Source of the DNA: a virus
IMG/VR virus record: IMGVR_UViG_3300009502_000073
Coordinates: 1-48,592 of that record
Length of the DNA stretch: 48,592 bases
Strand: one strand, 5' to 3'
This document shows, one piece after another, positions 23,103 through 30,816 of this stretch. Made by a program: the position numbers and the translations under genes. The notes under the pieces are model-generated. The model did not search any database. It was not told the DNA's origin and worked only from the letters and a program-made list of their open reading frames with translations. How positions within the stretch are numbered: position 1 is the stretch's first letter; the number at the start of each line of letters is the position of its first letter.

Positions 23103-23357
23103 CTATTTCTCGAATCTCTCCCCTAATAGCTTCCAACCCCGACTAAATAACAATTCCCTCGCCGCAATTCTCACTACCCAAGGAACCCGCCAATTCAATT
23201 CTGTCGATCTGCTGTTCTCATAGAATTTTCCCGAGTACCGAGGCTTGGCCAAAAATTGCAGATAGCTTATATTCAGATCGTAAATCTCTTCGAGACTTTT
23301 ATCATGGTATTTGCCAAAGCCGATACCGGTAGAACGCATATTAGGATTAGTTTTCAT
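23103..23357 (-). CDS. Small protein with exonuclease X C-terminal-like (DUF3820-type) pattern
   Basis: An 84-residue protein starting at 23357 after GAGGTATCAA. The central TGIGFGKYHDKSLEEIYDLN and YLQFLAKPRY match the fGKykgksleei...YlqWl pattern of small phage proteins related to the exonuclease X tail domain. Its start overlaps the end of the restored methyltransferase frame by 11 bases. Likely DNA-related; no catalytic residues are evident. Confidence 0.65.
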   Translation of the reverse strand: MKTNPNMRSTGIGFGKYHDKSLEEIYDLNISYLQFLAKPRYSGKFYENSRSTELNWRVPWVVRIAARELLFSRGWKLLGERFEK

Positions 23358-23917
23358 TTGATACCTCATTTCCCCAAGAATCCCAACCCGAAACTTGTTC
23401 ACGAGCAAACAATTCAATGCGGGTTTCACCCATTGGTTCAATTAATTTTCTAAATATATCGGGTTTTTTTAGAATGCCTATCCGTCTTACTAGCGACTAA
23501 AGTTGGAAAAGCTTTCCGCTTGGGATACATTTCAATCTTACCTTTATACCCAAATAATAAAAACTCTGTCCGATGGTGGAATCCAAATAAACACATTCCG
23601 TTTTGCTTATCCCATGTAATTGTCCGTTGATATTTGAATCCCCAATATTCCATGATTCCAAAACTAACTGGCAAATATTTTTGGATAGTCCATAGAAATA
23701 GAAAACAATTATCTGCGGATATGGATTGAACAGAAAGTAGTTTAATCTCTTCCAAGCTCATTACAGGATAATCCATCTTGATTTGGTTAGGGCGAACAGC
23801 ACGAATTATTTTTTTAATCGGCCAAGGAGGATCGGCGTATATTATCTGATATTTTTTATCTGGAAATGGAATCTGCATTGTGCCGATGCATGATCTGGAA
23901 CTTGGTTCTGTTTTCAT
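23347..23917 (-). CDS. MT-A70-type DNA adenine methyltransferase, frame broken at a seven-A tract
   Basis: The ATG at 23917 follows TGGAGGCAAA. Residues 29-32 are the DPPW catalytic motif (YADPPWPI), with FLFLWTIQKYLP, GFKYQRTITWDK and HHRTEFLLFGYKG as in MT-A70 enzymes. The frame stops at 23450 after HSKKTRYI. Skipping one base in the A7 run (23470-23464) continues as HSKKPDIFRKLIEPMGETRI then ELFAREQVSGWDSWGNE, the normal family C-terminus, to a stop at 23347. The coordinates given cover the restored gene. Mutation, an assembly error or slippage on A7 could explain it. It probably protects phage DNA from restriction. Confidence 0.85.
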
Positions 23918-24033
23918 TTTGCCTCCAGTATTTTTTCTATACCACAAAATCCACAATCTTCTTCCCAACAAACTATGCCCAATTTTCCCAAACGATCTGC
24001 TCGGCACTCATCAATTTCAAGACTATTATTCAT
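23914..24033 (-). CDS. Small Cys-containing protein (39 residues)
   Basis: MNNSLEIDECRADRLGKLGI begins a 39-residue peptide with four cysteines (including CGFC). Its stop overlaps the methyltransferase ATG (ATGA). A GAGAGATGAG sequence precedes the start. Possibly a zinc knuckle; function unknown. Confidence 0.5.
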   Translation of the reverse strand: MNNSLEIDECRADRLGKLGIVCWEEDCGFCGIEKILEAK

Positions 24034-24110
24034 CTCATCTCTCGCAAGGTTTGAAATTCCATACCGGCTCCTATAAAGACTTTAACTATAACTTTAACTA
24101 GATGGTCATG

Positions 24111-24212
24111 TGTCCCATGGGACATTTGAGTCCGTTAATCAAAACGTGACATCTGAGTAAATGAGTAAAGTGTCTATGTGGACACTTGAGTGAATGAGTA
24201 AATAAATTAAGG
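24111..24212. repeat. Operator- or iteron-like repeat cluster
   Basis: A 14-bp palindrome TGTCCCATGGGACA (24111-24124) is followed by three related units: GGGACATTTGAGT (24119-24131), GTGACATCTGAGTAAATGAG (24146-24165) and GTGGACACTTGAGTGAATGAG (24178-24198), the last two each extended by TAAA; then GGGACA and GTGACACA. It occupies the 206-base gap upstream of the methyltransferase unit. Confidence 0.7.
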
Positions 24213-24239
24213 GACAAGTGTGACACATGATACAATTAC

Positions 24240-24887
24240 TCACATCTTCACTAACTTTATGTTTTTAGTGCGTTCCCGGTACTCTCTTTTTCTTAACCGT
24301 TCTCTTATTCTTGCTTTAGTCAACTCGGAGTCAAGCTCTTCGTCAATAAAATTGTCACAACGACAATGTAAATCTTCAGGAATTAATTCTTTGATGTCCT
24401 CAATTTTGCCTAAAATTTTGTCCCGTCCAAAATCGCCCTGTCCCTGGGACAAATAGCCTTCCATGAGCTTATCAAGGTAATTATTCAACCAATTGATGTC
24501 ATAACTTATAGAGTCAACTTCGTCTGCGGCTTTCGCCATTTTATATCTTTTGCTCTTTTTTACATCGCCAACATGCTGCAAAAACACGTATTCAAATAGT
24601 TGCCGACCTGCATAAACCATTGACTTATAGACATCCAAATTTATCCTGAACTTCTCAGGATATTTTTCTCGGATCATGGTTACTATAAGATCGGTGGAAG
24701 GATGAACAGGTATCTGGATTCTCTCTTTTTGCTCTTTGGCATGAGTCATTATGGGAAGTTTGTCAACTATATCCTCTATGACTAACCCCAAGAACCAGTT
24801 CTGTTTATCGTCTTTATTTTCTGTTTCTGCCGCATCGTGAGGCTTATTTGGAATGATCTCACCTTTTTCTCTTGCTTTTGTTTTCAT
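24240..24887 (-). CDS. Protein of unknown function (215 residues)
   Basis: A charged, mostly helical protein without a recognised family. The middle, RIQIPVHPSTDLIVTMIREK, may be a short beta-helix unit as in DNA-binding regulators; the C-terminus is very basic (IRERLRKREYRERTKN). AAGGAGTTATGTT precedes the ATG. Just downstream of its stop lies the repeat cluster at 24111-24212, so it might be its ligand; this is speculative. Confidence 0.6.
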   Translation of the reverse strand: MKTKAREKGEIIPNKPHDAAETENKDDKQNWFLGLVIEDIVDKLPIMTHAKEQKERIQIPVHPSTDLIVTMIREKYPEKFRINLDVYKSMVYAGRQLFEYVFLQHVGDVKKSKRYKMAKAADEVDSISYDINWLNNYLDKLMEGYLSQGQGDFGRDKILGKIEDIKELIPEDLHCRCDNFIDEELDSELTKARIRERLRKREYRERTKNIKLVKM

Positions 24888-24935
24888 AACATAACTCCTT
24901 GGATAAATTTTAGCTCACTATTCTATGGACAGAAG

Positions 24936-25082
24936 CTATGTCTTTTTAATCCGGCGCGGTATATCCCAATAAGGTGATCGACATTGTTTATTACTGCAAG
25001 TTTTAGGATGTTTTGGAGTACGCGGGAACCATTGATAGCCACACCGCAGGCAAACGCATTTAGATATTGATTGTTTTTTCAA
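24936..25082 (-). CDS. Small zinc-ribbon protein (48 residues)
   Basis: The TTG at 25082 is preferred because AAGGAGACAGCC precedes it. The protein carries CVCLRCGYQWFPR and CSNKQCRSPYWD, a compact zinc ribbon of the kind found in many phages, ending basic (RRIKKT). Likely DNA binding. An early-type promoter ends about 20 bases upstream. Confidence 0.7.
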   Translation of the reverse strand: MKKQSISKCVCLRCGYQWFPRTPKHPKTCSNKQCRSPYWDIPRRIKKT

Positions 25083-25104
25083 GGCTGTCTCCTTTTTATT
25101 TATA

Positions 25105-25145
25105 TGAATAGCATTAGTGTATATAGTTGTCAACAATTATTTTCT
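25105..25145 (-). promoter_or_regulatory. Early-type promoter ahead of the zinc-ribbon gene
   Basis: AAAATAATTGTTGACA with TTGACA at 25133-25128 and TATTCA at 25110-25105 after 17 bases. Confidence 0.6.
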
Positions 25146-25659
25146 ATAATTCGTGTTTGATTTTCCAGAACTTTATCATGTGATCGATCACATATCTGGA
25201 TATGTTTTCCCTTGAATTGACATAAACATGGACACCATATCGGATGCTGAAGCTAACCAGACATTGCCGGATCAGTTCTGGAGAAATTGAAGAATGCAGA
25301 TAAGGCCGGTACAGTTCTGATTCTTTAGCTTCAACTACCAGACCTACCCATTCCATCTGCTTAAATCTTGCCATTTTAACCTTGGTTTTCTCGCGCTCAG
25401 TAGTGCAATAGCTTAAAAGGTCGGATATACCCTTGCGCTCAACACAAAAGCTCTCACTCAGACCTCGCAAGGAATAATCACCATCCTTGAGAGTTGTCGA
25501 ACATAAATTCATCCCCTTGGGTAATCGAGTTCCGAATAAAGGAGTCTGCTCTCGGGTATCAACAAGAATTGTCATCTCGGGAGGAAACACCGGAGGCTTC
25601 AGCTTGTAATCGAGAATGTGTTTAGCTATTGATTGTGCGGTTCGAGGATCAGTTCTCAT
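25144..25659 (-). CDS. ERCC4-type (XPF/MUS81-like) nuclease
   Basis: A 171-residue protein made almost entirely of an ERCC4 domain. The catalytic set is Asp34 in VDTREQTPL, Asp61 in LKDGDYSL, and Glu74-Arg-Lys76 in VERKGISDLL. These enzymes cut branched DNA such as flaps and replication forks. No helix-hairpin-helix part is present, so it may act as a minimal resolvase. Its ATG overlaps the upstream stop (ATGA). Confidence 0.9.
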   Translation of the reverse strand: MRTDPRTAQSIAKHILDYKLKPPVFPPEMTILVDTREQTPLFGTRLPKGMNLCSTTLKDGDYSLRGLSESFCVERKGISDLLSYCTTEREKTKVKMARFKQMEWVGLVVEAKESELYRPYLHSSISPELIRQCLVSFSIRYGVHVYVNSRENISRYVIDHMIKFWKIKHEL

Positions 25660-26216
25660 TCCTGCCAGCCCTCCCTTAACAAAGCGCTGTAAATAGCTTC
25701 CGCATCGGATTTATCTTTTTCTAAGAAACTTTTTATAGTTATCCAGTTCTCATGAGTATCATTGCAGGCATCACAGTAATAGGGTTCATTCTTAAGCACC
25801 ATAACCTCCCAACAGTTTCCATCTTTGTCGATTGGTATATCCCACAGTTTAGCGACAAAGCTATCATTTATTGCTGAAGAAATTTCACAGTCTCTTTTTA
25901 TATAACCGTGATGTTCATAACTATCATAAAAAACTTCCGCTGCTATTTCGTATTGGCCGTATTGGGATAATGAAAGCTCAAAATCTATAGCTGGTTTTCC
26001 ATCAACACAGAACTCGGCTTCAAACCTATCAACACCAGGTATCGCGCATAATTTGTAAGAAGTTATAAAAACTTTTGTTTCTCCTATTTTAATAACTTTG
26101 CCCTGTTGGAAATTGTCTATAAAATACTGGACAGGTTTATTTATCGTAACAAGCTTTCCACTAAATTTTGTGTATCGAGGAACTCTTTCGATTCCAGGCG
26201 GAATGTATTCAGCCAT
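25656..26216 (-). CDS. Protein of unknown function (186 residues)
   Basis: No family is recognised. Features include a beta-rich N-terminal half (KVIKIGETKVFITSYKL) and a small Cys pair YYCDACNDTHENW near residue 152. The ATG directly follows the stop of the 55-residue gene upstream and its end overlaps the ERCC4 nuclease start, so the three are translated together. Confidence 0.6.
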   Translation of the reverse strand: MAEYIPPGIERVPRYTKFSGKLVTINKPVQYFIDNFQQGKVIKIGETKVFITSYKLCAIPGVDRFEAEFCVDGKPAIDFELSLSQYGQYEIAAEVFYDSYEHHGYIKRDCEISSAINDSFVAKLWDIPIDKDGNCWEVMVLKNEPYYCDACNDTHENWITIKSFLEKDKSDAEAIYSALLREGWQE

Positions 26217-26384
26217 TTATACATCCTCCCTATCGCTTCGCATAGTCTCTGCAAGATTAACCTGTGCTTCCGTGAACTCCACTACTCGCATAATTGTCTC
26301 AGCGATTTTAATACCGCGCATCTGGCCATATTTCTCGCGGAGTGTTTTGAGATCGGCTTTGATTTGTTCAAGATTGGTTCCCAT
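26217..26384 (-). CDS. Small helical protein (55 residues)
   Basis: MGTNLEQIKADLKTLREKYG begins an all-helical protein with heptad-like spacing. CTAGGAGAAATA precedes the ATG and the stop abuts the next ATG (TAAATG). Function unknown. Confidence 0.65.
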   Translation of the reverse strand: MGTNLEQIKADLKTLREKYGQMRGIKIAETIMRVVEFTEAQVNLAETMRSDREDV

Positions 26385-26392
26385 TATTTCTC

Positions 26393-26899
26393 CTAGATTT
26401 TAACTTCGACTGTGCAAATCGTATCATTATGACTACCGCCATGAGCAACCAAAAGAATTTCAACAATCTGAAATCCTCTGACTTTGCCCACACCAGAACT
26501 ATTCCAGCCAAATGAAATACAAATTCCTCCTTTTTTCACTATACGAGAAATTTGATCTATATGTTTTGACCGCCAACTCGATTGAGTAGTTTGCATCGTG
26601 ACTGGAATCCCAACATTTTTATAACACTCTGAAACTTGCCTTAAAGAATATGGCGGATCGTAAAATACAAAATCAACGCTGTTATCCGAAAACATTTTCA
26701 AAAAATCCAACGCATCCATGTGGTAGTTTGTTTCCATAAGCGGGTTTAAATCATTTGTTATTTTTGCTAACTTGCTGCTATTTGCAAAAGGGTCAACGCT
26801 TTCCATTTCTGGCTGTAAATATTTATAAATTAATACATTAATACATTTTATACTAAATGTGTTTGAATTTGGCATTTCCCATATTCGATTAATAATCAT
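26393..26899 (-). CDS. DNA methyltransferase (DPPY type)
   Basis: A 168-residue protein with the catalytic DPPY at residues 81-84 (VDFVFYDPPYSLRQ) preceded by VDPFANSSK at about 35-43, probably the SAM-binding motif, as in methylases where it stands N-terminal. The later GGICISFGWNSSGVG is motif VI-like. It probably methylates adenine (N6) in phage DNA. It is short, so the target-recognition part is minimal. TAGGAG lies five bases before the ATG. Confidence 0.8.
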   Translation of the reverse strand: MIINRIWEMPNSNTFSIKCINVLIYKYLQPEMESVDPFANSSKLAKITNDLNPLMETNYHMDALDFLKMFSDNSVDFVFYDPPYSLRQVSECYKNVGIPVTMQTTQSSWRSKHIDQISRIVKKGGICISFGWNSSGVGKVRGFQIVEILLVAHGGSHNDTICTVEVKI

Positions 26900-26996
26900 A
26901 AAAACTCCTACATTACTTTTTTTCTACCTCACCAGATTATAATATTTTGGCACCTTTTTTAATATTATCAATTGCCCACATAGGCCGACACTCCCC

Positions 26997-27131
26997 TCAA
27001 AAAGTAGCAAAATAAGTTATAAAAGCTGCCGAAATCCAGTACCCAAAATGTCTCCAGTCACCACTAGGAATATAAAAACAAGCAGCGACTACATCTAAGA
27101 TAATTAAAACAGTAGGAAATATTTTCTCCAC
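26997..27131 (-). CDS. Small membrane protein (44 residues, GTG start)
   Basis: The frame begins GTG (27131) after GAGGAAGGAAATA, overlapping the upstream TAG stop by one base. The peptide MEKIFPTVLIILDVVAACFY, SGDWRHFGYWISAAF follows a pattern I recognise in small phage inner-membrane proteins (EKxxPxxLxxLDxxAA...GDWRxxxYW). Two hydrophobic stretches are visible. Function unknown. Confidence 0.7.
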   Translation of the reverse strand: MEKIFPTVLIILDVVAACFYIPSGDWRHFGYWISAAFITYFATF

Positions 27132-27364
27132 TATTTCCTTCCTCTCGCATCAGCAAACAATGAAGTGCTTACCATCCCAGTATTCCATTGATCGATGGCT
27201 TTCTCCTGAGTATTTGTTGGTACGGTAGATGGTTGATTTTGGCAATCAGGATTAATGCAGGCAACGATATGCGCTATCTTTTCGGTTAAGCCCTGTTTGC
27301 CAATAAAGTGCATTGGCCTCATACTGCAACATTTGCATTTGTTTAGTTTACGCCAGTCGATCAT
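27131..27364 (-). CDS. Lar-like restriction-alleviation zinc-ribbon protein
   Basis: A 77-residue protein starting at 27364 after AAGGAGTTTTGTGCAA. LNKCKCCSMRPMHF, CINPDCQN and the end EKAIDQWNTG match the Lar family layout (CPxCG...C..C....A...WN). Such proteins are linked to modulation of type I restriction, and this gene lies next to a DNA methyltransferase. The functional label rests on family resemblance. Confidence 0.65.
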   Translation of the reverse strand: MIDWRKLNKCKCCSMRPMHFIGKQGLTEKIAHIVACINPDCQNQPSTVPTNTQEKAIDQWNTGMVSTSLFADARGRK

Positions 27365-27485
27365 TTGCACAAAACTCCTTACATTACCCACTACATAACG
27401 TAGCATTTCTATTGCTGATTTAACGATTTACGGCATATTTACCCATATATTGTCTAGTGGGGTATATCCTCTTGTTGGGCTACAA

Positions 27486-27674
27486 CTAATCGGTTGGTAG
27501 CCATTCTTTAATTTCAATAAATATCAGGCGCAAACTCCATTTTGCGTATGCCCCAAGCATAAATGTTGGGTGCTTCCAGAAGCCAATACTTTTTTTAAAA
27601 TCAAGATAATTACCCACCAATTTCAGTATTTGAAATCTTCCGTAAGGATATCTTTTGCTTTTTAACAACATCAT
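27486..27674 (-). CDS. Small protein of unknown function (62 residues)
   Basis: Start at the ATG 27674 after AAAGGTAACAAAATT. The product, MMLLKSKRYPYGRFQILKLV and SIGFWKHPTFMLGAYAKWS, is rich in aromatic and basic residues and may be amphipathic or membrane-associated. Not recognised with certainty. Confidence 0.55.
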   Translation of the reverse strand: MMLLKSKRYPYGRFQILKLVGNYLDFKKSIGFWKHPTFMLGAYAKWSLRLIFIEIKEWLPTD

Positions 27675-27746
27675 AATTTTGTTACCTTTCCACGCAGCAA
27701 ATAGAAAGCCCAACAATGGCAATCCAGCCGAATCGCTGCGCTCCGG

Positions 27747-29195
27747 CTAAAAATCATCATCCGGTAAATTCTTCGGCAACGTGAACTGCTTCGGTTTTAA
27801 TTCCTTCTTTGACAACTTCTTCTCAGTAAGCTTATCTTCCGTTTCTTCCACTATACTATCAACAACAATCTCCTCACCCTCAGCCTCACCTTCTTCGATA
27901 AATATCCCAATCTTTCCAGTCTTGTTGTACTGATCTTTATCCATGACCTTCTCAATCCAGAGCTGATAGCCTTTATCTTTCACCATGCTTCGCAGGATAG
28001 CAGTATTCTTTGGTCCAAGCAGCGATCCATCTTTAATTCGCAGTAAACGCATTGTAGGATTAAGTGCCATCGAAATACCCATTGACACCATCAGCTTCTC
28101 GCCATCAGAACATTGTGCCAGCAGGATATTATTGTATAGTAAGCCTTCATCATCGAAACTGAGGCCATCTACCGGCATCTTGATACCTTGGAGAAGAGCT
28201 AAGCGATCAGCGCGACATTTTTCCAATTTGGTGTCGAGTGACTTGGCAGCGCTTTTGATGGTACCGAGCGCCTCTATTTCTTTTTTGTAAGTAGCGTTAT
28301 CCCTGATTTTGGAATTTTTAGTTTCGATCTCCTCGATCTCAGTATTGATGGTTTCAACATCAATAGGCTGCAAAGTTGCTATGGCAGTTTTTTCCTTTTG
28401 ATAATCTACGCGAATGCTATCCAGAGATTTCTCTAAGCCGACCAATCTTTCTTTAGTTTCCGCTAAGTCCTGTTCTAGGGCAGCTATCTTTTTTTTGCAA
28501 TCAGGGATATCTTGATCTTTGAGATTAAGCGCTGTTTGCTTCAGGCTCTCATTGATAGCTCCACGATTTTTAATTTCCTGATTAAAGGCAATAGCATCTG
28601 TTAATTTTTTGGAAAGATCGACCATTTTAACTTCTTCGGTTTCCGTGACATCTACCCATTGCTTCAATGACTTCACTTTGATTTCGGCGGTCTTTAGGTC
28701 ACGATTTTTAATTGTGCGGTCATCGAATATCTGCTTCTCTTTCAAATCCCATGCTGTGACATCGACACCGATAAGCTCCAACAATGCTTTGCGTTGTTGC
28801 TGGCCTTCACGATTGATAAATTCCAGCGGATCAAAACTGATCGCGCCGAGAATTTTATCCAAGAATGATCGCGGAGTTTCGTTGTCTAGAATTTCTTTAG
28901 GCTCGATAAAGGTTTCGATTTTATCATTGCTGACTTTACTGGTTATAGTAAATGGAGGAATGCCGAGAGATTTATCACCATCCATTTCGATAACAATCTT
29001 CCCCTTCTTTGAACCTTTCTTTACTGGCTCTGCGGGTGCCGACTTCTTCCCTTTGAGGCCGATAACAATCGCATCAAGCACCGAGGATTTTCCCATTGCG
29101 TTCTCACCCTTGATCTCGATAACTTCTGACTTGGGAACGATGTGAATTGCTTTTAACTTGAGAATGTTTTCAGCTACTAATGATAAAATTTTCAT
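27747..29195 (-). CDS. SMC/RecF-like ATPase
   Basis: A 482-residue ABC-type ATPase. Walker A is GENAMGKSS at residues 30-38; two coiled-coil arms occupy about 150-330; the signature CSDGEKLMVSMGISMAL is near residue 370. The C-terminal 70 residues are acidic and Lys-rich and end DDDF, similar to the acidic tips of SSB proteins. It is followed in map terms by a Cas4/RecB-like nuclease gene (upstream in transcription), a pairing common in phage recombination modules. AAGGAG precedes the ATG. Confidence 0.85.
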   Translation of the reverse strand: MKILSLVAENILKLKAIHIVPKSEVIEIKGENAMGKSSVLDAIVIGLKGKKSAPAEPVKKGSKKGKIVIEMDGDKSLGIPPFTITSKVSNDKIETFIEPKEILDNETPRSFLDKILGAISFDPLEFINREGQQQRKALLELIGVDVTAWDLKEKQIFDDRTIKNRDLKTAEIKVKSLKQWVDVTETEEVKMVDLSKKLTDAIAFNQEIKNRGAINESLKQTALNLKDQDIPDCKKKIAALEQDLAETKERLVGLEKSLDSIRVDYQKEKTAIATLQPIDVETINTEIEEIETKNSKIRDNATYKKEIEALGTIKSAAKSLDTKLEKCRADRLALLQGIKMPVDGLSFDDEGLLYNNILLAQCSDGEKLMVSMGISMALNPTMRLLRIKDGSLLGPKNTAILRSMVKDKGYQLWIEKVMDKDQYNKTGKIGIFIEEGEAEGEEIVVDSIVEETEDKLTEKKLSKKELKPKQFTLPKNLPDDDF

Positions 29196-29216
29196 AACTA
29201 TAATCTCCTTTTTTAT

Positions 29217-30170
29217 TTAACAACAACACCTTGATCTTGGCTGTCGGCACATGCTACAAATATTACCCGATGCCTTTTCGGAACTTGCAATCTTAGTTTC
29301 ACAATTAACGCAAAGATGTGGAACAAAAAGTCCGACAAGTTTTCCTGGCTCAACTTCTTTTTTACATTTTTTGCAAACATATTTCCACTGGTCATCTACA
29401 CAGCAAACACCACCGCACCTTTCACAAGTTTCGCCAAGCACATAAGTTGAGTGCTTACAGTTAATCATTTTAGTTTCTTTTTCAGAACTGGAAACCATAC
29501 CTATAATCTTATCCAGCGCCTCACAATCTTTGCATCTACTCCTACCACTCGGCGGCGCGGCCAACTCAAATATCTCTCTGGTTAGATTAAATGCTGCACG
29601 AATTATCCGGCGATCATTAATTACCGGAACTACAACTGCATCAAATCTCATCCGGAATCCAGTGTCAGTAATATTCTCACATGCGGCCTTGGCTTCGGTA
29701 ATTGGTTCCATATAAATCAAATACAATTCGGCTTCACGATCAAGCAGCAACGAATATACATTGGCTTGGATTTCATACATCGGGAATAATTTATCCTGGG
29801 CATCAGTATGTTTTGCTGTCTTGAAATCAGGAATTACTTTTTTGCCATCCGATTTAATCCAGATATCATCGGGTACACCGGATAATGTAACGCCAGTTTT
29901 CTCATCGAGAAATTTTGATTTGCTCCAATGGGGAACTGGTTCCCATCCGACAATGTGACCAATCTTCTGCATCCACTCAGGCTGAAGCTCTCCACTAATT
30001 ATATGATGCACACAATGCTTGGTATAGGCATCAATACTTGAGAATATTCCAGGAAATGATTGATACGGCAGTTTGTTATTCAGTTTCAATTTAATCCAAT
30101 AGCACCGAGGGCAGAAATCTTCGAGGGCTACTGCGCCGAGATTCTTTGCTGATATTTTTAATGGTTCCAT
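29217..30170 (-). CDS. Cas4/RecB-like PD-(D/E)XK nuclease with Cys-rich C-terminal extension
   Basis: A 317-residue protein starting at 30170 (one base after the preceding stop, GGGTGAATAAA upstream). Cys20 and Cys23 (DFCPRCYW), SGVPDDIW, PDFKTAK at 114-120 (PD-(D/E)XK core) and YEIQANVYSLLL, then Cys213 and Cys216, are as expected for an iron-sulphur Cas4-like exonuclease. Residues 235-317 form an added domain with about 17 cysteines in CxxC pairs (CERCGGVCC, CKKC, CVNC, CSMC, CCC), resembling stacked zinc ribbons. This extension begins with Met235 and may be a fused gene. Confidence 0.85.
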   Translation of the reverse strand: MEPLKISAKNLGAVALEDFCPRCYWIKLKLNNKLPYQSFPGIFSSIDAYTKHCVHHIISGELQPEWMQKIGHIVGWEPVPHWSKSKFLDEKTGVTLSGVPDDIWIKSDGKKVIPDFKTAKHTDAQDKLFPMYEIQANVYSLLLDREAELYLIYMEPITEAKAACENITDTGFRMRFDAVVVPVINDRRIIRAAFNLTREIFELAAPPSGRSRCKDCEALDKIIGMVSSSEKETKMINCKHSTYVLGETCERCGGVCCVDDQWKYVCKKCKKEVEPGKLVGLFVPHLCVNCETKIASSEKASGNICSMCRQPRSRCCC

Positions 30171-30171
30171 T

Positions 30172-30708
30172 TTATTCACCCGCCTTCCAATTAATCCTGA
30201 GAAGATTATGAATTGCAATAGCAGAATAACCAGCATGTTCCCAATCGCTTCCGCCAAACTGTCTGGACATATTAATATCACCCTTGCTTCCGGTACAGAG
30301 CAAAGGGTATGTGCTAACATCAATAGTTTCCCAGATAACATACCCTTTTGTAAAAGAAGTTTGACGAGTTGCAGGAATTGAAGTTAATAGTAACCCAACA
30401 AGAGCTTGTCCGAAATGACCGACAGTTGCGAACTCCCTATACTGCTGGTCTGAATAACCGTAAGGTATTCGTTCTTCAAATCCACATTGTGTTACACTCA
30501 TGTGGGTTAACCCTGCATAAGCGTAATGGCTTCCAATATGGACAGCCGCCGCAGTTAGCCCGCCAAGGATAGCTGCTGGATAGTTAAGATTTTTGGTTTT
30601 AAAGGTCTCAAGATTGACTCCAAAGAAATAGAAGTCATATCCACCCGCAATTGCCGGAACCGATGTAAGCACAAGTATCAAAACTATTGAGCAAATTATC
30701 TTTTTCAT
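30172..30708 (-). CDS. Exported protein of unknown function
   Basis: A 178-residue protein with a clear signal peptide (MKKIICSIVLILVLTSVPAI, cleavage after AIA near residue 22). The mature part has two further hydrophobic stretches near residues 46-65 and 100-112 and conserved-looking histidines (AAAVHIGSHYAYAG; GHFGQALVG). It would act in the periplasm or inner membrane. Secretion genes in an early phage region often alter host envelope or exclude other phages; this is inference. Confidence 0.7.
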   Translation of the reverse strand: MKKIICSIVLILVLTSVPAIAGGYDFYFFGVNLETFKTKNLNYPAAILGGLTAAAVHIGSHYAYAGLTHMSVTQCGFEERIPYGYSDQQYREFATVGHFGQALVGLLLTSIPATRQTSFTKGYVIWETIDVSTYPLLCTGSKGDINMSRQFGGSDWEHAGYSAIAIHNLLRINWKAGE

Positions 30709-30732
30709 TTTCTTTTCCCCTTTCTTTGTATC

Positions 30733-30811
30733 GGCAGTGTTGGCCAGGAAGTAGAAGTCTGCTTCGCACCTGACAATGCACCTTCTCCGGTTTTATCTCT
30801 CCGGCACTGCC
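30733..30811 (-). other. Candidate structured element downstream of the ParB-like gene
   Basis: On the minus strand GGCAGUG (30811-30805) pairs with CACUGCC (30739-30733). Inside are CCGG-N10-CCGG and AGAAG...CUUCU, giving a possible three-way junction of 79 nt in the leader of the exported protein. A related closing stem occurs at 31745-31857. Confidence 0.45.
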
Positions 30812-30816
30812 TTCGA

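Noticed and set aside
29217-30341. Longer version of the Cas4-like nuclease starting at 30341
   Set aside because: The first 57 residues come from a frame opposite the exported protein's coding sequence; the ATG at 30170 follows its stop and has a ribosome site.
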